A DNA stretch of 64,000 bases from an uncultured Bacilli bacterium (GCA_934148535.1 CAKPDF010000002.1:72520-136519), one strand, 5' to 3'. Positions 16,285 to 26,380 are shown, counted from the stretch's first letter. The notes: generated by a model from the sequence alone, not told the origin. Numbers and translations are program-made.

Positions 16285-16812
16285 TTAGTTAATATTTTTA
16301 TATAAACAATTATTCTTATAGTAATGCATAACTTCTATATTATCTCTTATTATTATCTCATTAAGTTCATCCTCATTAGCAATGGAATTAATCATTATAT
16401 CATCAAAGTTATCAAGATCTACATACCTAAGTTCATAGTTTCCATCAATTTCTTCTTTATCATAATTAGTATTACTCAAATGATAAATTTCATCATTTGG
16501 AATATTGTAATAATATATCTCACTTAAAACATTTTTATTATCCTTACTTTTACTATAATACTTAATTACATAAAAGGGTTTTAATAAAGATGTATCTATA
16601 TCAATACCAGTTTCCTCTAAAATTTCTCTATGTAAACACTGTTCTTTAGTCTCATTTATTTTTAAATGACCTCCAATAAATTGATATACCTTTTTATAAT
16701 ATCCCATCAATACTTTATTTTCATGATTTATCATTATAGCCTTTGTTCTAGTTTCTACTTCATCTATATTATTAATATCTATATTAGCTTCATTGTATAT
16801 TTTCTCTTGCAT
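16285..16812 (-). CDS. Nudix hydrolase
   Basis: Nudix proteins cleave nucleoside diphosphates linked to another group. The 175-residue protein has a complete Nudix box, GGHLKINETKEQCLHREILE followed by ETGI, about residues 46-69, matching Gx5Ex7REUxEExGU. The region before it, TKAIMINHENKVLMGYYKK, is the usual first strand pair. The substrate cannot be told from sequence. An AAGGAGAG site precedes the ATG. It stands alone between transporter and kinase genes. Confidence 0.85.
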   Translation of the reverse strand: MQEKIYNEANIDINNIDEVETRTKAIMINHENKVLMGYYKKVYQFIGGHLKINETKEQCLHREILEETGIDIDTSLLKPFYVIKYYSKSKDNKNVLSEIYYYNIPNDEIYHLSNTNYDKEEIDGNYELRYVDLDNFDDIMINSIANEDELNEIIIRDNIEVMHYYKNNCLYKNIN

Positions 16813-16945
16813 AAAACTACTCTCCTTATCTTAGCCATTTAAATATATCATTTATTTTATAGATAGTCAAGATACCCTATCATAATAAAACAAAGCCTTT
16901 AATAAAGATAATTATATAATATGTATTGTTTTTTTATAAATACAT

Positions 16946-16980
16946 CAAAAAGAAAAAGACTACATTAAAGTCCTTTTCTA
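16946..16980 (-). terminator. Rho-independent terminator after the cytidylate-kinase-like gene
   Basis: On the minus strand AAAAGGACT pairs with AGTCTTTTT (one wobble) across 7 nt, then CTTTTTG. It begins at the stop codon of the gene at 16981. Confidence 0.75.
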
Positions 16981-17598
16981 CTAATCTTCTTTTTTACTAT
17001 ACTTAATATAAATATCTTTAATTAATTCTACAGTACCATCTATTCCTAAAATACTAGAATCAATCAAATAATCATAATCTCTAGCATTTCCCCAAGAATT
17101 AGACTTATCCTGAGATTCATAATATCTTTTGCGCATCTTATCTACTTCTTTTAATCTAGAATATGCTTCCTCATAAGAAATATTTTCTATTTCCATTTTC
17201 CTACCAATTTTAAATTCTAAATTATTAGAATAAATAAATATATTTATAACATTCTTTCTACCTTTTAGTATTTTATTAGAATTTCTACCCAATATTACAC
17301 AAGAACCAGTATCTGCTAAAGAAGTAATAGTACTACTTATTAAAGTTTGATATGTATCATCATTAAATGCCATTTCATTACTACCAGTACTAATTAAATT
17401 TAATAACTTTATTATACCATTTCTTTTAACCTCATCATATTCTTCTAATTTAGAATAATTACATCCATTTTTTTCATATGTCTTATTTATTATTTCCTTA
17501 TCATAGAAAGGAATATTTAAAGCATCTGCTAATTTTTGTCCTATATACTTACCACCAGATCCATATTCTCTTCCTATTGTTATTACAATATTATTCAT
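16981..17598 (-). CDS. Cytidylate-kinase-like protein
   Basis: The 205-residue protein has a P-loop variant in ITIGREYGSGGKYIGQKLAD (about 6-25), then IPFYDKEII, a serine/glycine-rich middle, and VILGRNSNKIL, RKMEIENISYEEAYSRLKE and KRYYESQDKSNSWGNARDY. This is the cytidylate-kinase-like family (PF13189), related to but distinct from Cmk; its true substrate is not established. It lies 18 bp downstream of the ABC exporter pair and ends at a terminator, so it may be co-transcribed with the exporter. Confidence 0.85.
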   Translation of the reverse strand: MNNIVITIGREYGSGGKYIGQKLADALNIPFYDKEIINKTYEKNGCNYSKLEEYDEVKRNGIIKLLNLISTGSNEMAFNDDTYQTLISSTITSLADTGSCVILGRNSNKILKGRKNVINIFIYSNNLEFKIGRKMEIENISYEEAYSRLKEVDKMRKRYYESQDKSNSWGNARDYDYLIDSSILGIDGTVELIKDIYIKYSKKED

Positions 17599-17616
17599 AT
17601 TATTTTCCTTTCTATT

Positions 17617-19968
17617 CTATAACTCAAACTGTGAATTATATAGATCCGCATAAAATCCCTTCTGTTTCATAAGTTCATCATGTGATCCAGTCTCTATAAT
17701 ATTCCCATCTTTCATTACTAAAATTAAATCTGCATTTTTAATTGTAGACAATCTATGTGCAATAATAAATGAAGTTCTACCCTCAGTTAATTTATCCATT
17801 GCCTTTTGAACCAACTCCTCTGTTCTAGTATCAACATTAGAAGTAGCCTCATCCAAAATCAAAAATGGAGCATCTTTTATCATACCACGTGCTATTGTTA
17901 GCAATTGTCTCTGACCTGCTGAAACACTATCATTATCAGATATAACTGTATCATATCCCATTGGTAATGTTCTAATGAAATGATCTAATCCCACAGTTTT
18001 ACATACTTCTTCTATTTTTTCATTGCTAACATCTTCTCTATTATAAACAATATTCTCCTTTAAAGTACCATTAAATAACCAAGTATCTTGAAGAACCATT
18101 GTAAATAAATCATGAATATTTTCTCTAGATAATTCTTTAGTAGAAATACCATCTATTTTAATATCACCATTAGATATATCATAAAACTTCATAAGTAAAT
18201 TTACCATTGTCGTCTTACCAGCACCAGTAGGACCAACTATTGCAATCTTTTGGCCTGGCATTGCTTTTGCACTAAAGTTTTTAATAGTAGGTTTATCATT
18301 ACCAGCATAAGTAAATTCTACATTCTTAAATTCAATCTTACCCTTAACATCTTTTAACTCTAATTTTTTGCAAACTTTTTCTTCACTTGGCATTTCAATT
18401 TCATCTAAAAACTCAAATACCCTCTCACTAGCAGCAGCCGTTGACTGTAATGATGTCATTGCTTGCGCTATTTGTGATAAAGGAGAAGTAAATAATCTTA
18501 CATAAGTAATAAACGCTACTATTACCCCAAAACTTATAACATTATTTATAGTAAGTAATGCACCAACTATACATACACAAACATATCCAAAATTACCAAT
18601 AAAACTCATCATAGGCATCATCAATCCTGATAAAAATTGACTCTTTCTATTAGCATTATATACTTTTTCATTATATTCATCAAATTTCTTATCTGCTAAC
18701 TTTTGACCATTATAAGCTTTAACTACATTTAATCCTGAATATACTTCTTCAATATGTCCATTCAAATTTCCTAACTCAACTTGTCTAGACACAAAGTATT
18801 TTTGAGATTTTCCCAATACTGCAAACATAAAAATAAATCCAAATAAACTAGATAATATTGCAGTTATAGCCATTATCCAATTAGTAACAAACATCATTAT
18901 TATTGTACCTATAAACAATGTTATAGCACTAACTAAAGTAGATAATGATTGATTCATTGATTGCGCTATAGTATCAACATCATTAGTAACCCTAGATAAT
19001 GTATCACCTATAACATGAGTATCAAAATATTGTAGTGGTAATTTATTTATTTTATGAGAAATATTTCCTCTCAACTTATTAGCAAATTTATTGGATACTA
19101 CTGTCATAGAAATAGATTCTATATAATTAAATAGTGCACTCAATAAATATAAACATACCAAAAATAACACTATAGATTTAATCTTTGACATATCCATATT
19201 TGGTTCAATTACTTTTCTTATACTCTTAGGTAAAGTATCCAATATTTTATACACATCAGTACTCTTAGTATTTTTTGACACACTACTCATTATAGTAGAA
19301 AACTTAGCCAAATCTTCACTAGATATATTAGTTTTATCTATTGTTATATCATTAAATAATACCTTAGAAATATTTTCTGGTATAATAATATTTCCCTTAA
19401 CATCAGTATTATTCAACTCACCTAAAGTATTTAATAACTCTATTTTCTCTTTAGTAGATATTTCTACCCCATTATAAGTAGTAGTAGGTAAAATTATATC
19501 TAATATTTCTTCATTTAAACCAGTAAGTAAAGACATATTATCTGCATTAAAATTTGACATAATATTTTGAAATTCTTGTTTATCATTATCAGATATAGAA
19601 GAAGATGTCATAATTTTCATAGCAGATTCCTCATTTAAATCTAAACTTAATATTTCATTTATTCTTACCTTAAATTCATCTGATTTATAATAATCAGTTA
19701 AAGTTGTAGTAAGTTTCTCTAAATTCTTAGTATTAACAACTAATCCCTCTGATATTGTATCAGTTAATTTCGATAACTTATTAGGAGAAAAAATTGATAA
19801 TACTGATGAAAATGCCGCTAAAAGAAGTGAAATTATTATCAAAATATGAAATGGTTTTAGCTCTTTTATAAGTCTTGTTATAGCCTGTTTAAAATTCTTT
19901 GCCTTCTCTATAGGAGCAGGACCCATACCTGGACCACGTCTTGGGGCTTTTTTACTATTATTCTCCAT
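17617..19968 (-). CDS. ABC exporter half-transporter (canonical NBD) with large extracellular insert
   Basis: The 783-residue protein has a basic N-terminus, a first membrane helix (about 40-62), then about 200 polar residues before the second helix (about 262). This insert is absent from ordinary exporters of about 580-600 residues and should lie outside the cell. The remaining transmembrane helices run to about 500. The ATPase domain (about 540-775) has GPTGAGKTTM, the signature SAGQRQLLTIARG, Walker B FLILDEATSNVD with catalytic Glu, and the switch His in IAHRLST. It overlaps the upstream partner by 11 bp; together they form a heterodimeric exporter under the MarR-type gene. Confidence 0.88.
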   Translation of the reverse strand: MENNSKKAPRRGPGMGPAPIEKAKNFKQAITRLIKELKPFHILIIISLLLAAFSSVLSIFSPNKLSKLTDTISEGLVVNTKNLEKLTTTLTDYYKSDEFKVRINEILSLDLNEESAMKIMTSSSISDNDKQEFQNIMSNFNADNMSLLTGLNEEILDIILPTTTYNGVEISTKEKIELLNTLGELNNTDVKGNIIIPENISKVLFNDITIDKTNISSEDLAKFSTIMSSVSKNTKSTDVYKILDTLPKSIRKVIEPNMDMSKIKSIVLFLVCLYLLSALFNYIESISMTVVSNKFANKLRGNISHKINKLPLQYFDTHVIGDTLSRVTNDVDTIAQSMNQSLSTLVSAITLFIGTIIMMFVTNWIMAITAILSSLFGFIFMFAVLGKSQKYFVSRQVELGNLNGHIEEVYSGLNVVKAYNGQKLADKKFDEYNEKVYNANRKSQFLSGLMMPMMSFIGNFGYVCVCIVGALLTINNVISFGVIVAFITYVRLFTSPLSQIAQAMTSLQSTAAASERVFEFLDEIEMPSEEKVCKKLELKDVKGKIEFKNVEFTYAGNDKPTIKNFSAKAMPGQKIAIVGPTGAGKTTMVNLLMKFYDISNGDIKIDGISTKELSRENIHDLFTMVLQDTWLFNGTLKENIVYNREDVSNEKIEEVCKTVGLDHFIRTLPMGYDTVISDNDSVSAGQRQLLTIARGMIKDAPFLILDEATSNVDTRTEELVQKAMDKLTEGRTSFIIAHRLSTIKNADLILVMKDGNIIETGSHDELMKQKGFYADLYNSQFEL

Positions 19969-21721
19969 TCTCTAACTCCTCCTTTGATAATTGTGATAAA
20001 GCAATTTCTTTATAAACTTCGCAATTTTTTAATAATTCCTTATGGGTTCCAATTCCGGCAACCTCACCGTTATCTAACACTATTATAGTATCAGCATTCA
20101 TTATTGTTCCTATTCTTTGCGCTACTATTATACTTGTAGCATTTTTTGTATATTTCTTTAATTCATGTCTTAAAACAGAATCAGTTTTATAGTCAAGTGC
20201 TGAAAATGAATCATCAAATATATATATTTCTGGATCTCTTGCTATTGCTCTAGCAATTGATAATCTTTGTTTCTGACCTCCAGAAACATTAGTACCACCA
20301 GAAGATATATGAGTATTATATTTATCATCCATTTTTAAAACAAACTCTTCTGCTTGTGCTACTTTTATTGCTTCTTTAATCTTTTTATCACTTATTTCTT
20401 TTCCATTATCACCATAACTTACATTTGATGAAACAGTACCATCAAAAATAACTGCCTTCTGAGGAACATACGCAATCTTATTATGTAAAAATTCTTCCTT
20501 ATAATCTTTTACATTGATTCCATCTACTAATACCTCGCCATCAGTTACATCATAAAATCTTGGAATCAAATTAATTAAAGTAGACTTACCACTACCAGTA
20601 GAACCTATAAATGCCACAGTTTCACCCTTATTTGCTTTAAATGAAATATCTTTTAATAAATACTCTTCAGCATCAGGATATTTAAACGATACATTTTTAA
20701 ATTCAACACAACCCTTTAATTTTGTCTTATTAGATGATATGTTTCCATCCTTAATACTTATCTCTGTATCTAATACTTCATTTATTCTTTTAGCAGATAC
20801 TTGTGCTCTTGGTAACATCATAAATATCATAGCTAACATCAAAAATGCCATTATTATTTGCATTGCATAAGAAGAAAATACAACCATATTTCCAAATAAT
20901 GTCAATTTATCAGCAAGCATCGCATCCTTAATTAATGTAGCACCAACAAAATATATTGATAAAGTCAAAAAATACATTACCAAATACATTACTGGTGACA
21001 TTATAGAAAAACATTTCTGATTAAATAATTGTAAATTAGTTAAATCATTATTTACCTTATTAAACTTTTCTTCTTGATAATCTTCAGCATTAAATGCTCT
21101 CACAACTCTAATGCCAGTCAAATTCTCTCTAGTAACATTATTTAACTTATCAGTTAATTTTTGTACTATTTTAAATCTAGGCATTACTATTAACATTAAA
21201 CATATTATTACAGTTAATAAAACCGCTACCGCTATAGCAGTAATAATACTCCATTCAACACTCTTATTTAATATTTTTGTTATAGCCCATATTGCAGTTA
21301 TTGGAGCCTTTATTAATAATTGTAATCCCATTGCAATTAGCATTTCTACTTGAGTAATATCATTAGTAGTTCTTGTAATCAAACTAGATGTTTGAAACTT
21401 TTTAACCTCTTGCATAGGTAAACTTTCTACTTTAGTAAATAACTTTTTCCTAGTTTTAAGAGAAAAAGTAGCAGAAATATTAGCCGCTAAATATCCAACA
21501 AATATTGAAGATAATAAACTACCAAAAGCACATAGTAGCATATATCCCCCATTTATTAAGATATCCTTCATTTTACTACCTTCTGTTTGTACAAGTACTG
21601 TTATCTGCTGCATATAATCAGGCATTTTTAATTCTAACCATACTTGTATAAATATTAATACAAAACATATCATGGCATAACACCATTCTTTTTTTGTTAT
21701 ATTTTTTAATAGTTTTAACAT
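19958..21721 (-). CDS. ABC exporter half-transporter (degenerate NBD)
   Basis: The 587-residue protein has six membrane helices (about 15-300) and an ATPase domain with GSTGSGKSTL, SGGTNVSGGQKQRLSIARA and Walker B IYIFDDSFSALD. The residue after the Walker B Asp is Asp instead of the catalytic Glu, and the switch position reads VAQRIGT (Gln for His). These are the marks of the non-hydrolysing site in heterodimeric exporters such as BmrCD or LmrCD. It is translated just before, and overlaps, its partner. The substrate is unknown; a MarR neighbour suggests drug or envelope-stress export. Confidence 0.88.
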   Translation of the reverse strand: MLKLLKNITKKEWCYAMICFVLIFIQVWLELKMPDYMQQITVLVQTEGSKMKDILINGGYMLLCAFGSLLSSIFVGYLAANISATFSLKTRKKLFTKVESLPMQEVKKFQTSSLITRTTNDITQVEMLIAMGLQLLIKAPITAIWAITKILNKSVEWSIITAIAVAVLLTVIICLMLIVMPRFKIVQKLTDKLNNVTRENLTGIRVVRAFNAEDYQEEKFNKVNNDLTNLQLFNQKCFSIMSPVMYLVMYFLTLSIYFVGATLIKDAMLADKLTLFGNMVVFSSYAMQIIMAFLMLAMIFMMLPRAQVSAKRINEVLDTEISIKDGNISSNKTKLKGCVEFKNVSFKYPDAEEYLLKDISFKANKGETVAFIGSTGSGKSTLINLIPRFYDVTDGEVLVDGINVKDYKEEFLHNKIAYVPQKAVIFDGTVSSNVSYGDNGKEISDKKIKEAIKVAQAEEFVLKMDDKYNTHISSGGTNVSGGQKQRLSIARAIARDPEIYIFDDSFSALDYKTDSVLRHELKKYTKNATSIIVAQRIGTIMNADTIIVLDNGEVAGIGTHKELLKNCEVYKEIALSQLSKEELENGE

Positions 21722-21737
21722 AATTTTCTAGATATAT

Positions 21738-21745
21738 TGGCAACT
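21738..21745. promoter_or_regulatory. Possible second MarR-type site upstream of the exporter
   Basis: On the minus strand this reads AGTTGCCA, 16 bp before the exporter start. The same eight bases occur on the plus strand within the candidate operator of the MarR-type gene (22248-22255). It is only a short shared motif. Confidence 0.3.
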
Positions 21746-21754
21746 TATATATAT

Positions 21755-22228
21755 CTATTCTCTCCTTTCTTTTTCTTCTTTTAGATTATTTATCATTTTA
21801 TTTAATACGCTAGAAAATATAGATATATCTTCCGCACTAATATTTTTAGTAATAATACTTTCTAACTCTTTTACTTTATGCTCTCCAACATTAAATAGTC
21901 TTTCCGCATTTTTATTTAAAATAATTCTTTTAGCCCTTGCATCAGATGGATGAGTAATTCTTTCTAATATACCATTTTTTTCCATAGTCTGTAGCACTCC
22001 CGATACAGTAGCTCTCCTTAGATTTAATACATTTTCTAAATCCTTCTGGTATATTTCTTTATTTTCATTCTCTTTTATATACTCTATTATTTCCATTTGT
22101 GTTGGTGTCAATACAGAATTTATCTTTTCTTTTTTAACCTTAGTTATAAAGTCTTCATCTTTAGTAAAATACCTTACTACTAATTTATGTAATGTCTTTA
22201 CTTGATATAATATTCTATTCTCTCTCAT
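21755..22228 (-). CDS. MarR-family transcriptional regulator
   Basis: The 157-residue winged-helix protein has LTPTQMEIIEYIKENENKEI, then YQKDLENVLNLRRATVSGVL (recognition region) and ILERITHPSDARAKRIILN, the MarR wing with its conserved DARAKR. Family members are dimeric repressors relieved by small ligands. It is the first gene of the exporter operon (33-bp gap), so autoregulation with control of the exporter is the natural model. The promoter carries an inverted repeat over the -10. Confidence 0.9.
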   Translation of the reverse strand: MRENRILYQVKTLHKLVVRYFTKDEDFITKVKKEKINSVLTPTQMEIIEYIKENENKEIYQKDLENVLNLRRATVSGVLQTMEKNGILERITHPSDARAKRIILNKNAERLFNVGEHKVKELESIITKNISAEDISIFSSVLNKMINNLKEEKERRE

Positions 22229-22245
22229 ATCTACACCTCTATTTG

Positions 22246-22291
22246 TTAGTTGCCATACTAATATAATATGCTAATACCTAATTTTTGTCAA
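22246..22291 (-). promoter_or_regulatory. Promoter with candidate operator for the MarR-exporter operon
   Basis: On the minus strand TTGACA (22286-22291) and TATTAT (22263-22268) are 17 nt apart. The inverted repeat TTAGT-tgccat-ACTAA (22246-22261) sits next to the -10 at the likely transcription start, where a bound dimer would block RNA polymerase. Confidence 0.65.
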
Positions 22292-22321
22292 TACCCTTAC
22301 AATATTTTTAATAAAAAAATA

Positions 22322-23161
22322 CTAAGGTCTTTTAACCCTAGTATTAGAACTTTCAAATTTAGGTATACTATCCACAAGGTTTGGAAAATAAACAGCAAGT
22401 TCTTCCTCACTACACTTTGCAAGAGTTTCTTTATAAAAACTATTTACATAGTCAACACCAAATACCTTCTCCTCTAAATCAGGAAATATAATTCTCTCAT
22501 CTACTGGGATATCAGATATTCCTTGAATAGAATTATCACAATATTCATTAGAATTATTAATTGTAACTTTATTACTTAAAGTAAAATATTCACCCCTAGT
22601 ATCTCTAGCTTTCATCTGAGTTACCTTAATTTCTGGCATACCACTATCTTTATATAATCTAGTATTTTCCTCACTAACCTCTATTCCATTCTTATCAAAA
22701 ACCATATCACTATTAGAATTAGCACCATCAATATAAATATGATCAAAAATTTGATCTATAGAATTATCTTTAAATATCTTACCAGAGTTTTTAAAAGAAT
22801 ATCCTAACCCATTACGAGACACACGAAACATAACTGTATCATTAGTAAAAAAGAAATCTAAAAGTAATTTAGAAAATGGTGTCTCATAGCCAAGACTAAT
22901 CAAACAAATTTTACCTTTATCTTCAACAATAACTTTATTAATATCATTAAAAGTATTATTAAAAAGAACATCTGCAAACAATCTAACAATTGTATAAAGG
23001 ATACCTTCATTTTTAATACCACTATAGTTCAAAATCTTTCTAAATAATTCTACACTTAATTTTAATTTTTCATCATCAGATAATTGCACATTTTGATTAT
23101 TAAGTTCCAAAATATTTTCAAGTGATTTTTTAATTTTCTCAATATCATTATTTACTTTCAT
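22322..23161 (-). CDS. Unknown protein, paralogue of the 23148 gene
   Basis: I do not recognise this 279-residue soluble protein. Its N-terminus (LSDDEKLKLSVELFRKILNY, then SGIKNEGILYTIVRLFADVLF) closely matches the next gene upstream, as does the region near 230-275 (RIIFPDLEEKVFG ... YFPNLVDSI). The middle is more divergent. No signal peptide, membrane segment or catalytic motif is visible. It overlaps the upstream paralogue by 14 bp and is the last gene of the pair. Confidence 0.6.
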   Translation of the reverse strand: MKVNNDIEKIKKSLENILELNNQNVQLSDDEKLKLSVELFRKILNYSGIKNEGILYTIVRLFADVLFNNTFNDINKVIVEDKGKICLISLGYETPFSKLLLDFFFTNDTVMFRVSRNGLGYSFKNSGKIFKDNSIDQIFDHIYIDGANSNSDMVFDKNGIEVSEENTRLYKDSGMPEIKVTQMKARDTRGEYFTLSNKVTINNSNEYCDNSIQGISDIPVDERIIFPDLEEKVFGVDYVNSFYKETLAKCSEEELAVYFPNLVDSIPKFESSNTRVKRP

Positions 23162-24005
23162 TTTTGTCCTCCTTATTAAAACTAAGACAATGTTTTTTTA
23201 TCTTATCTATTCTAACCTTTTCAAAACTATCCACTATAGGTAAAAAATATTTCTTAAGGTTTCGAGAATTAGAATATAACACTTTATAAAATAACTCATC
23301 ATAATCATTGTTACCCTTAACATTTTCTTCTAAAGTTGGAAATACTATTAAATCATTTTCACTCAAATATTCATATTTTTTATCACTTGCAACTTCTTTA
23401 CCATATACTGTAACTACGTTACTTATAGCACAAGAATATAATTCTCTAGACCAATAATTATCTAAATCATCTTCTAATCTAGAATATTTTCTATATAAAT
23501 TAACGTAAGAAGCTTTAGTAAAAGATGGCTTCATTACAGATGATTCCCATACTTCAAAGCCAAAATCATCTAAATACATTTTTGTCTCTACATCATTATT
23601 ATTTTTCATTGTTATTTTTGCAGACAACTCTAATGGTTTTTGACAAATATTTAAATTAACCTCTTTCTCTTGAGCTTGCTTATATGTTATTGACATTTCT
23701 CTAAATGCTTCACTTCCAAAATATATATTTAAATAACTAGTATTATTTTCATTTGTTATTTTTAATATTTTCCCATTAAATTCTATTCTTTTATCATCAT
23801 CAAATGGAACACTTGCAAATAATCTAGTTAAAATATAAATCGTACCTACATTTGTTACACCACTTCTTAGTAAACAATCTCTAAATAATTGTATTGACAT
23901 TGATAATTTTTCTTCATCTGATAACTCTATCTTATTAAATTTTAATTTGTTAATTATGTCAAATAATACACTAATTTCTAAAGATAAATATTCATTATTA
24001 TTCAT
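23148..24005 (-). CDS. Unknown protein, paralogue of the 22322 gene
   Basis: The 285-residue protein shares LSDEEKLSMSIQLFRDCLLR, SGVTNVGTIYILTRLFASV and a late LIVFPTLEENVKG ... KYFLPIVDSF with its neighbour, so the pair arose by tandem duplication. The C-terminus is basic. Function is unknown. It starts 70 bp after mnmA on the same strand and may be read from the mnmA transcript. Confidence 0.6.
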   Translation of the reverse strand: MNNNEYLSLEISVLFDIINKLKFNKIELSDEEKLSMSIQLFRDCLLRSGVTNVGTIYILTRLFASVPFDDDKRIEFNGKILKITNENNTSYLNIYFGSEAFREMSITYKQAQEKEVNLNICQKPLELSAKITMKNNNDVETKMYLDDFGFEVWESSVMKPSFTKASYVNLYRKYSRLEDDLDNYWSRELYSCAISNVVTVYGKEVASDKKYEYLSENDLIVFPTLEENVKGNNDYDELFYKVLYSNSRNLKKYFLPIVDSFEKVRIDKIKKHCLSFNKEDKNESK

Positions 24006-24075
24006 AACAGACCCCTCATTTCGTTAATTGCTTAATACTATAGCATAACCGTACCAATTTGTCTACATATTTAGT

Positions 24076-25179
24076 TTATAAATACCATAATTTTTTATTA
24101 TTCTTTCTAACTTCTTTTATTATTCCTCCACCTAAACACTCTTCCCCTAAATAAAATACACAAGCCTGACCTGGAGTTACTGATTTTACTCCTTGTGAAT
24201 AAGTTACTAAAATATTTCCATCATCCAACCAATTTAATTGAACATCATTATCTTGTTGACGATATCTAAATTTAGCACTACATTTTTCAATTTTTTTATC
24301 ACCTAACCAATTAACTGTATCTACTATACAAGAATCAGTTATTAAATAATCATTATCTTCACCGATACAAACATACAAAATATTTTTATTTAAATCTTTT
24401 CCAACTACAAACATTCTATCTTTGTATCCACCAATATCCAAGCCCCTTCTTTGACCTATTGTATAGTTCATAAGTCCTATATGTTTACCAATTACTTCTT
24501 TAGTATCAATATTTACAATATCACCAGGTTGATTAGGTAAATAATTTTTCAAAAAGTTAGAAAAGTTTCTTTCTCCTATAAAACATATTCCAGTAGAGTC
24601 TTTCTTTTTAGCAGTTATAAGCCCGTATTCACTAGCCATCTTTCTTACATCAGGTTTTAACATATCGCCAATTGGAAATAAAACATTCTTTAATTGTTCC
24701 TTACTAACTTGAGACAAAAAGTAAGTTTGATCTTTATTATCATCTATTCCTCTTAATAATTTTCCATCTTTTATTCTAGCATAATGACCTGTAGCAATAT
24801 AATCAGCTCCTAATTTAACAGCTTCTTTAGCAAACATATCAAACTTAATATATTTATTGCACATTATATCTGGGTTAGGAGTTCTTCCTTTTTTTAATTC
24901 ATCAAGAAAATATGTAAAAACATAATCCCAATATTCTTTAACAAAATCTTTTCTATATAAAGGTATACCTAATTTATCACATACTTTTTTAGCATCATTA
25001 TAATCTTCTTCTTGAGGACAAATACCAGAATCAGTAGTTGGAGCATCCATCTCTCCATCTGCTAAAGAATCCCAGTTTCTCATAAATAATCCAATAACCT
25101 CATATCCTTGTTGCTTTAGTAATAATGCCGAAACGCTACTATCTACTCCACCACTCATTCCTACTACTACTTTTTTCAT
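24076..25179 (-). CDS. mnmA: tRNA-specific 2-thiouridylase MnmA
   Basis: MnmA inserts sulfur at C2 of the wobble uridine in tRNA-Lys, -Glu and -Gln. The 367-residue protein has the PP-loop GMSGGVDSSVSALLL (7-21), the first catalytic Cys in NPDIMCNKYIKF (about 108), ATGHYARI, DQTYFLSQVS, the second catalytic Cys in KDSTGICFIGERNF (about 199) and the C-terminal beta domain with GQACVFYLGEECLGGGI. It has a slightly long acidic insert after NWDSLADGEM. Start and ribosome site are clear. Confidence 0.96.
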   Translation of the reverse strand: MKKVVVGMSGGVDSSVSALLLKQQGYEVIGLFMRNWDSLADGEMDAPTTDSGICPQEEDYNDAKKVCDKLGIPLYRKDFVKEYWDYVFTYFLDELKKGRTPNPDIMCNKYIKFDMFAKEAVKLGADYIATGHYARIKDGKLLRGIDDNKDQTYFLSQVSKEQLKNVLFPIGDMLKPDVRKMASEYGLITAKKKDSTGICFIGERNFSNFLKNYLPNQPGDIVNIDTKEVIGKHIGLMNYTIGQRRGLDIGGYKDRMFVVGKDLNKNILYVCIGEDNDYLITDSCIVDTVNWLGDKKIEKCSAKFRYRQQDNDVQLNWLDDGNILVTYSQGVKSVTPGQACVFYLGEECLGGGIIKEVRKNNKKLWYL

Positions 25180-25247
25180 ATACTCTCCTCCAATACCACT
25201 TGATTATATCATTATTAATAAATAAATGCAAACAAAAAGAAAACAGA

Positions 25248-26357
25248 TTACTCAAAATACTGTTCCTGCTGTTTTCTTTCTAATTTTCTTGTTTTAATCA
25301 ATTTATTAGCACTGTCTTTAGACATCATACTTTGTAACACATCTTCAAAATCTTTTTTACTTGAATTAATTACATTATAGAAATTACTATCACTAGATCT
25401 ATAACTAACTAATTCTAAATAATATTTTAACTGTTTATTATCTTTTAATTTTAAACTCAAGTTATCAATAGCACTATCGCATTCAATTAAACATTTAATT
25501 ACCTCATCATATAAAGTAATTAAATCCGCATACATACACTCCATATCTATCTTATTATAATCAATATCAGGAACTACACATAAATCATGTAATAATTCAT
25601 AACTAGGTAATGATTCAGGATCAAATAGTAAACTATTACAACAAATACTAATATCAAAATCATTAGTAGTACCTTTAGCAAATTTAATAACAAACTTAAC
25701 ATCTTTAGCATCATACGTATAAGTGTCTTCACCTAATTTACTATAATTATCTTTTTCTCCATCACATAAAGTACCAATAACCATATATCTTTGTTTCTTG
25801 TCTTTAAATTTATTAGTATTTTTAACAACACTTATAGCATAATTGCCATCTAAAATTAAACCTTCTTCAAAAAGCACTTTAAAAATACCACGTTTTTTTA
25901 AAGCAAATAAATTAAATATAATTTTAGATATTTGTTCTTCATCATCTATACTATTCAAATAATTAACAAAAGCAAAATAACTTGCACTATTGTTAAAAAA
26001 TCCATTATTGCAATGAATAGTATGCAATAAATTATAGAATTTATCCTTATTTTTAAGCATTTCACTTAAAAATACCTTATGATGATTAATAAGACTAATA
26101 TAATATATTTTTAAAGGTGATTTTATTTTAATATCTTTCATATTTTCTAATTTAATACTACAAAAACTTATAAAATCATCCATATTAAAAACATATTTAT
26201 AATCTCTATTTAACATTTCATTTCTGGAATTTATAACGTCATAATAATATTGATATTCATTTTTGAAATCTAGAAAATCATCTCTTGCTTCTTTACTTAA
26301 ACCTGCTATTCCTATAGCAGCATCAATATCTAATCTAAATCCAGTTTCATTTTCCAT
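25248..26357 (-). CDS. Unknown protein, related to the 26381 gene
   Basis: The 369-residue soluble protein is mostly helical and acidic. It shares the motif SLLFDPESLPSYELLHDLCV, then VPDIDYNKI (about 238-270), with the neighbouring gene at the same relative place, but little else, so the two are distant paralogues. No catalytic motif is visible. The 3' end can form a long-loop hairpin (GAAAACAG/CTGTTTTC) before TTTTTG, which may terminate the unit. It starts 23 bp after the 26381 gene. Confidence 0.55.
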   Translation of the reverse strand: MENETGFRLDIDAAIGIAGLSKEARDDFLDFKNEYQYYYDVINSRNEMLNRDYKYVFNMDDFISFCSIKLENMKDIKIKSPLKIYYISLINHHKVFLSEMLKNKDKFYNLLHTIHCNNGFFNNSASYFAFVNYLNSIDDEEQISKIIFNLFALKKRGIFKVLFEEGLILDGNYAISVVKNTNKFKDKKQRYMVIGTLCDGEKDNYSKLGEDTYTYDAKDVKFVIKFAKGTTNDFDISICCNSLLFDPESLPSYELLHDLCVVPDIDYNKIDMECMYADLITLYDEVIKCLIECDSAIDNLSLKLKDNKQLKYYLELVSYRSSDSNFYNVINSSKKDFEDVLQSMMSKDSANKLIKTRKLERKQQEQYFE

Positions 26358-26380
26358 TTTTTCTCCCTCTTTCTAAAATT

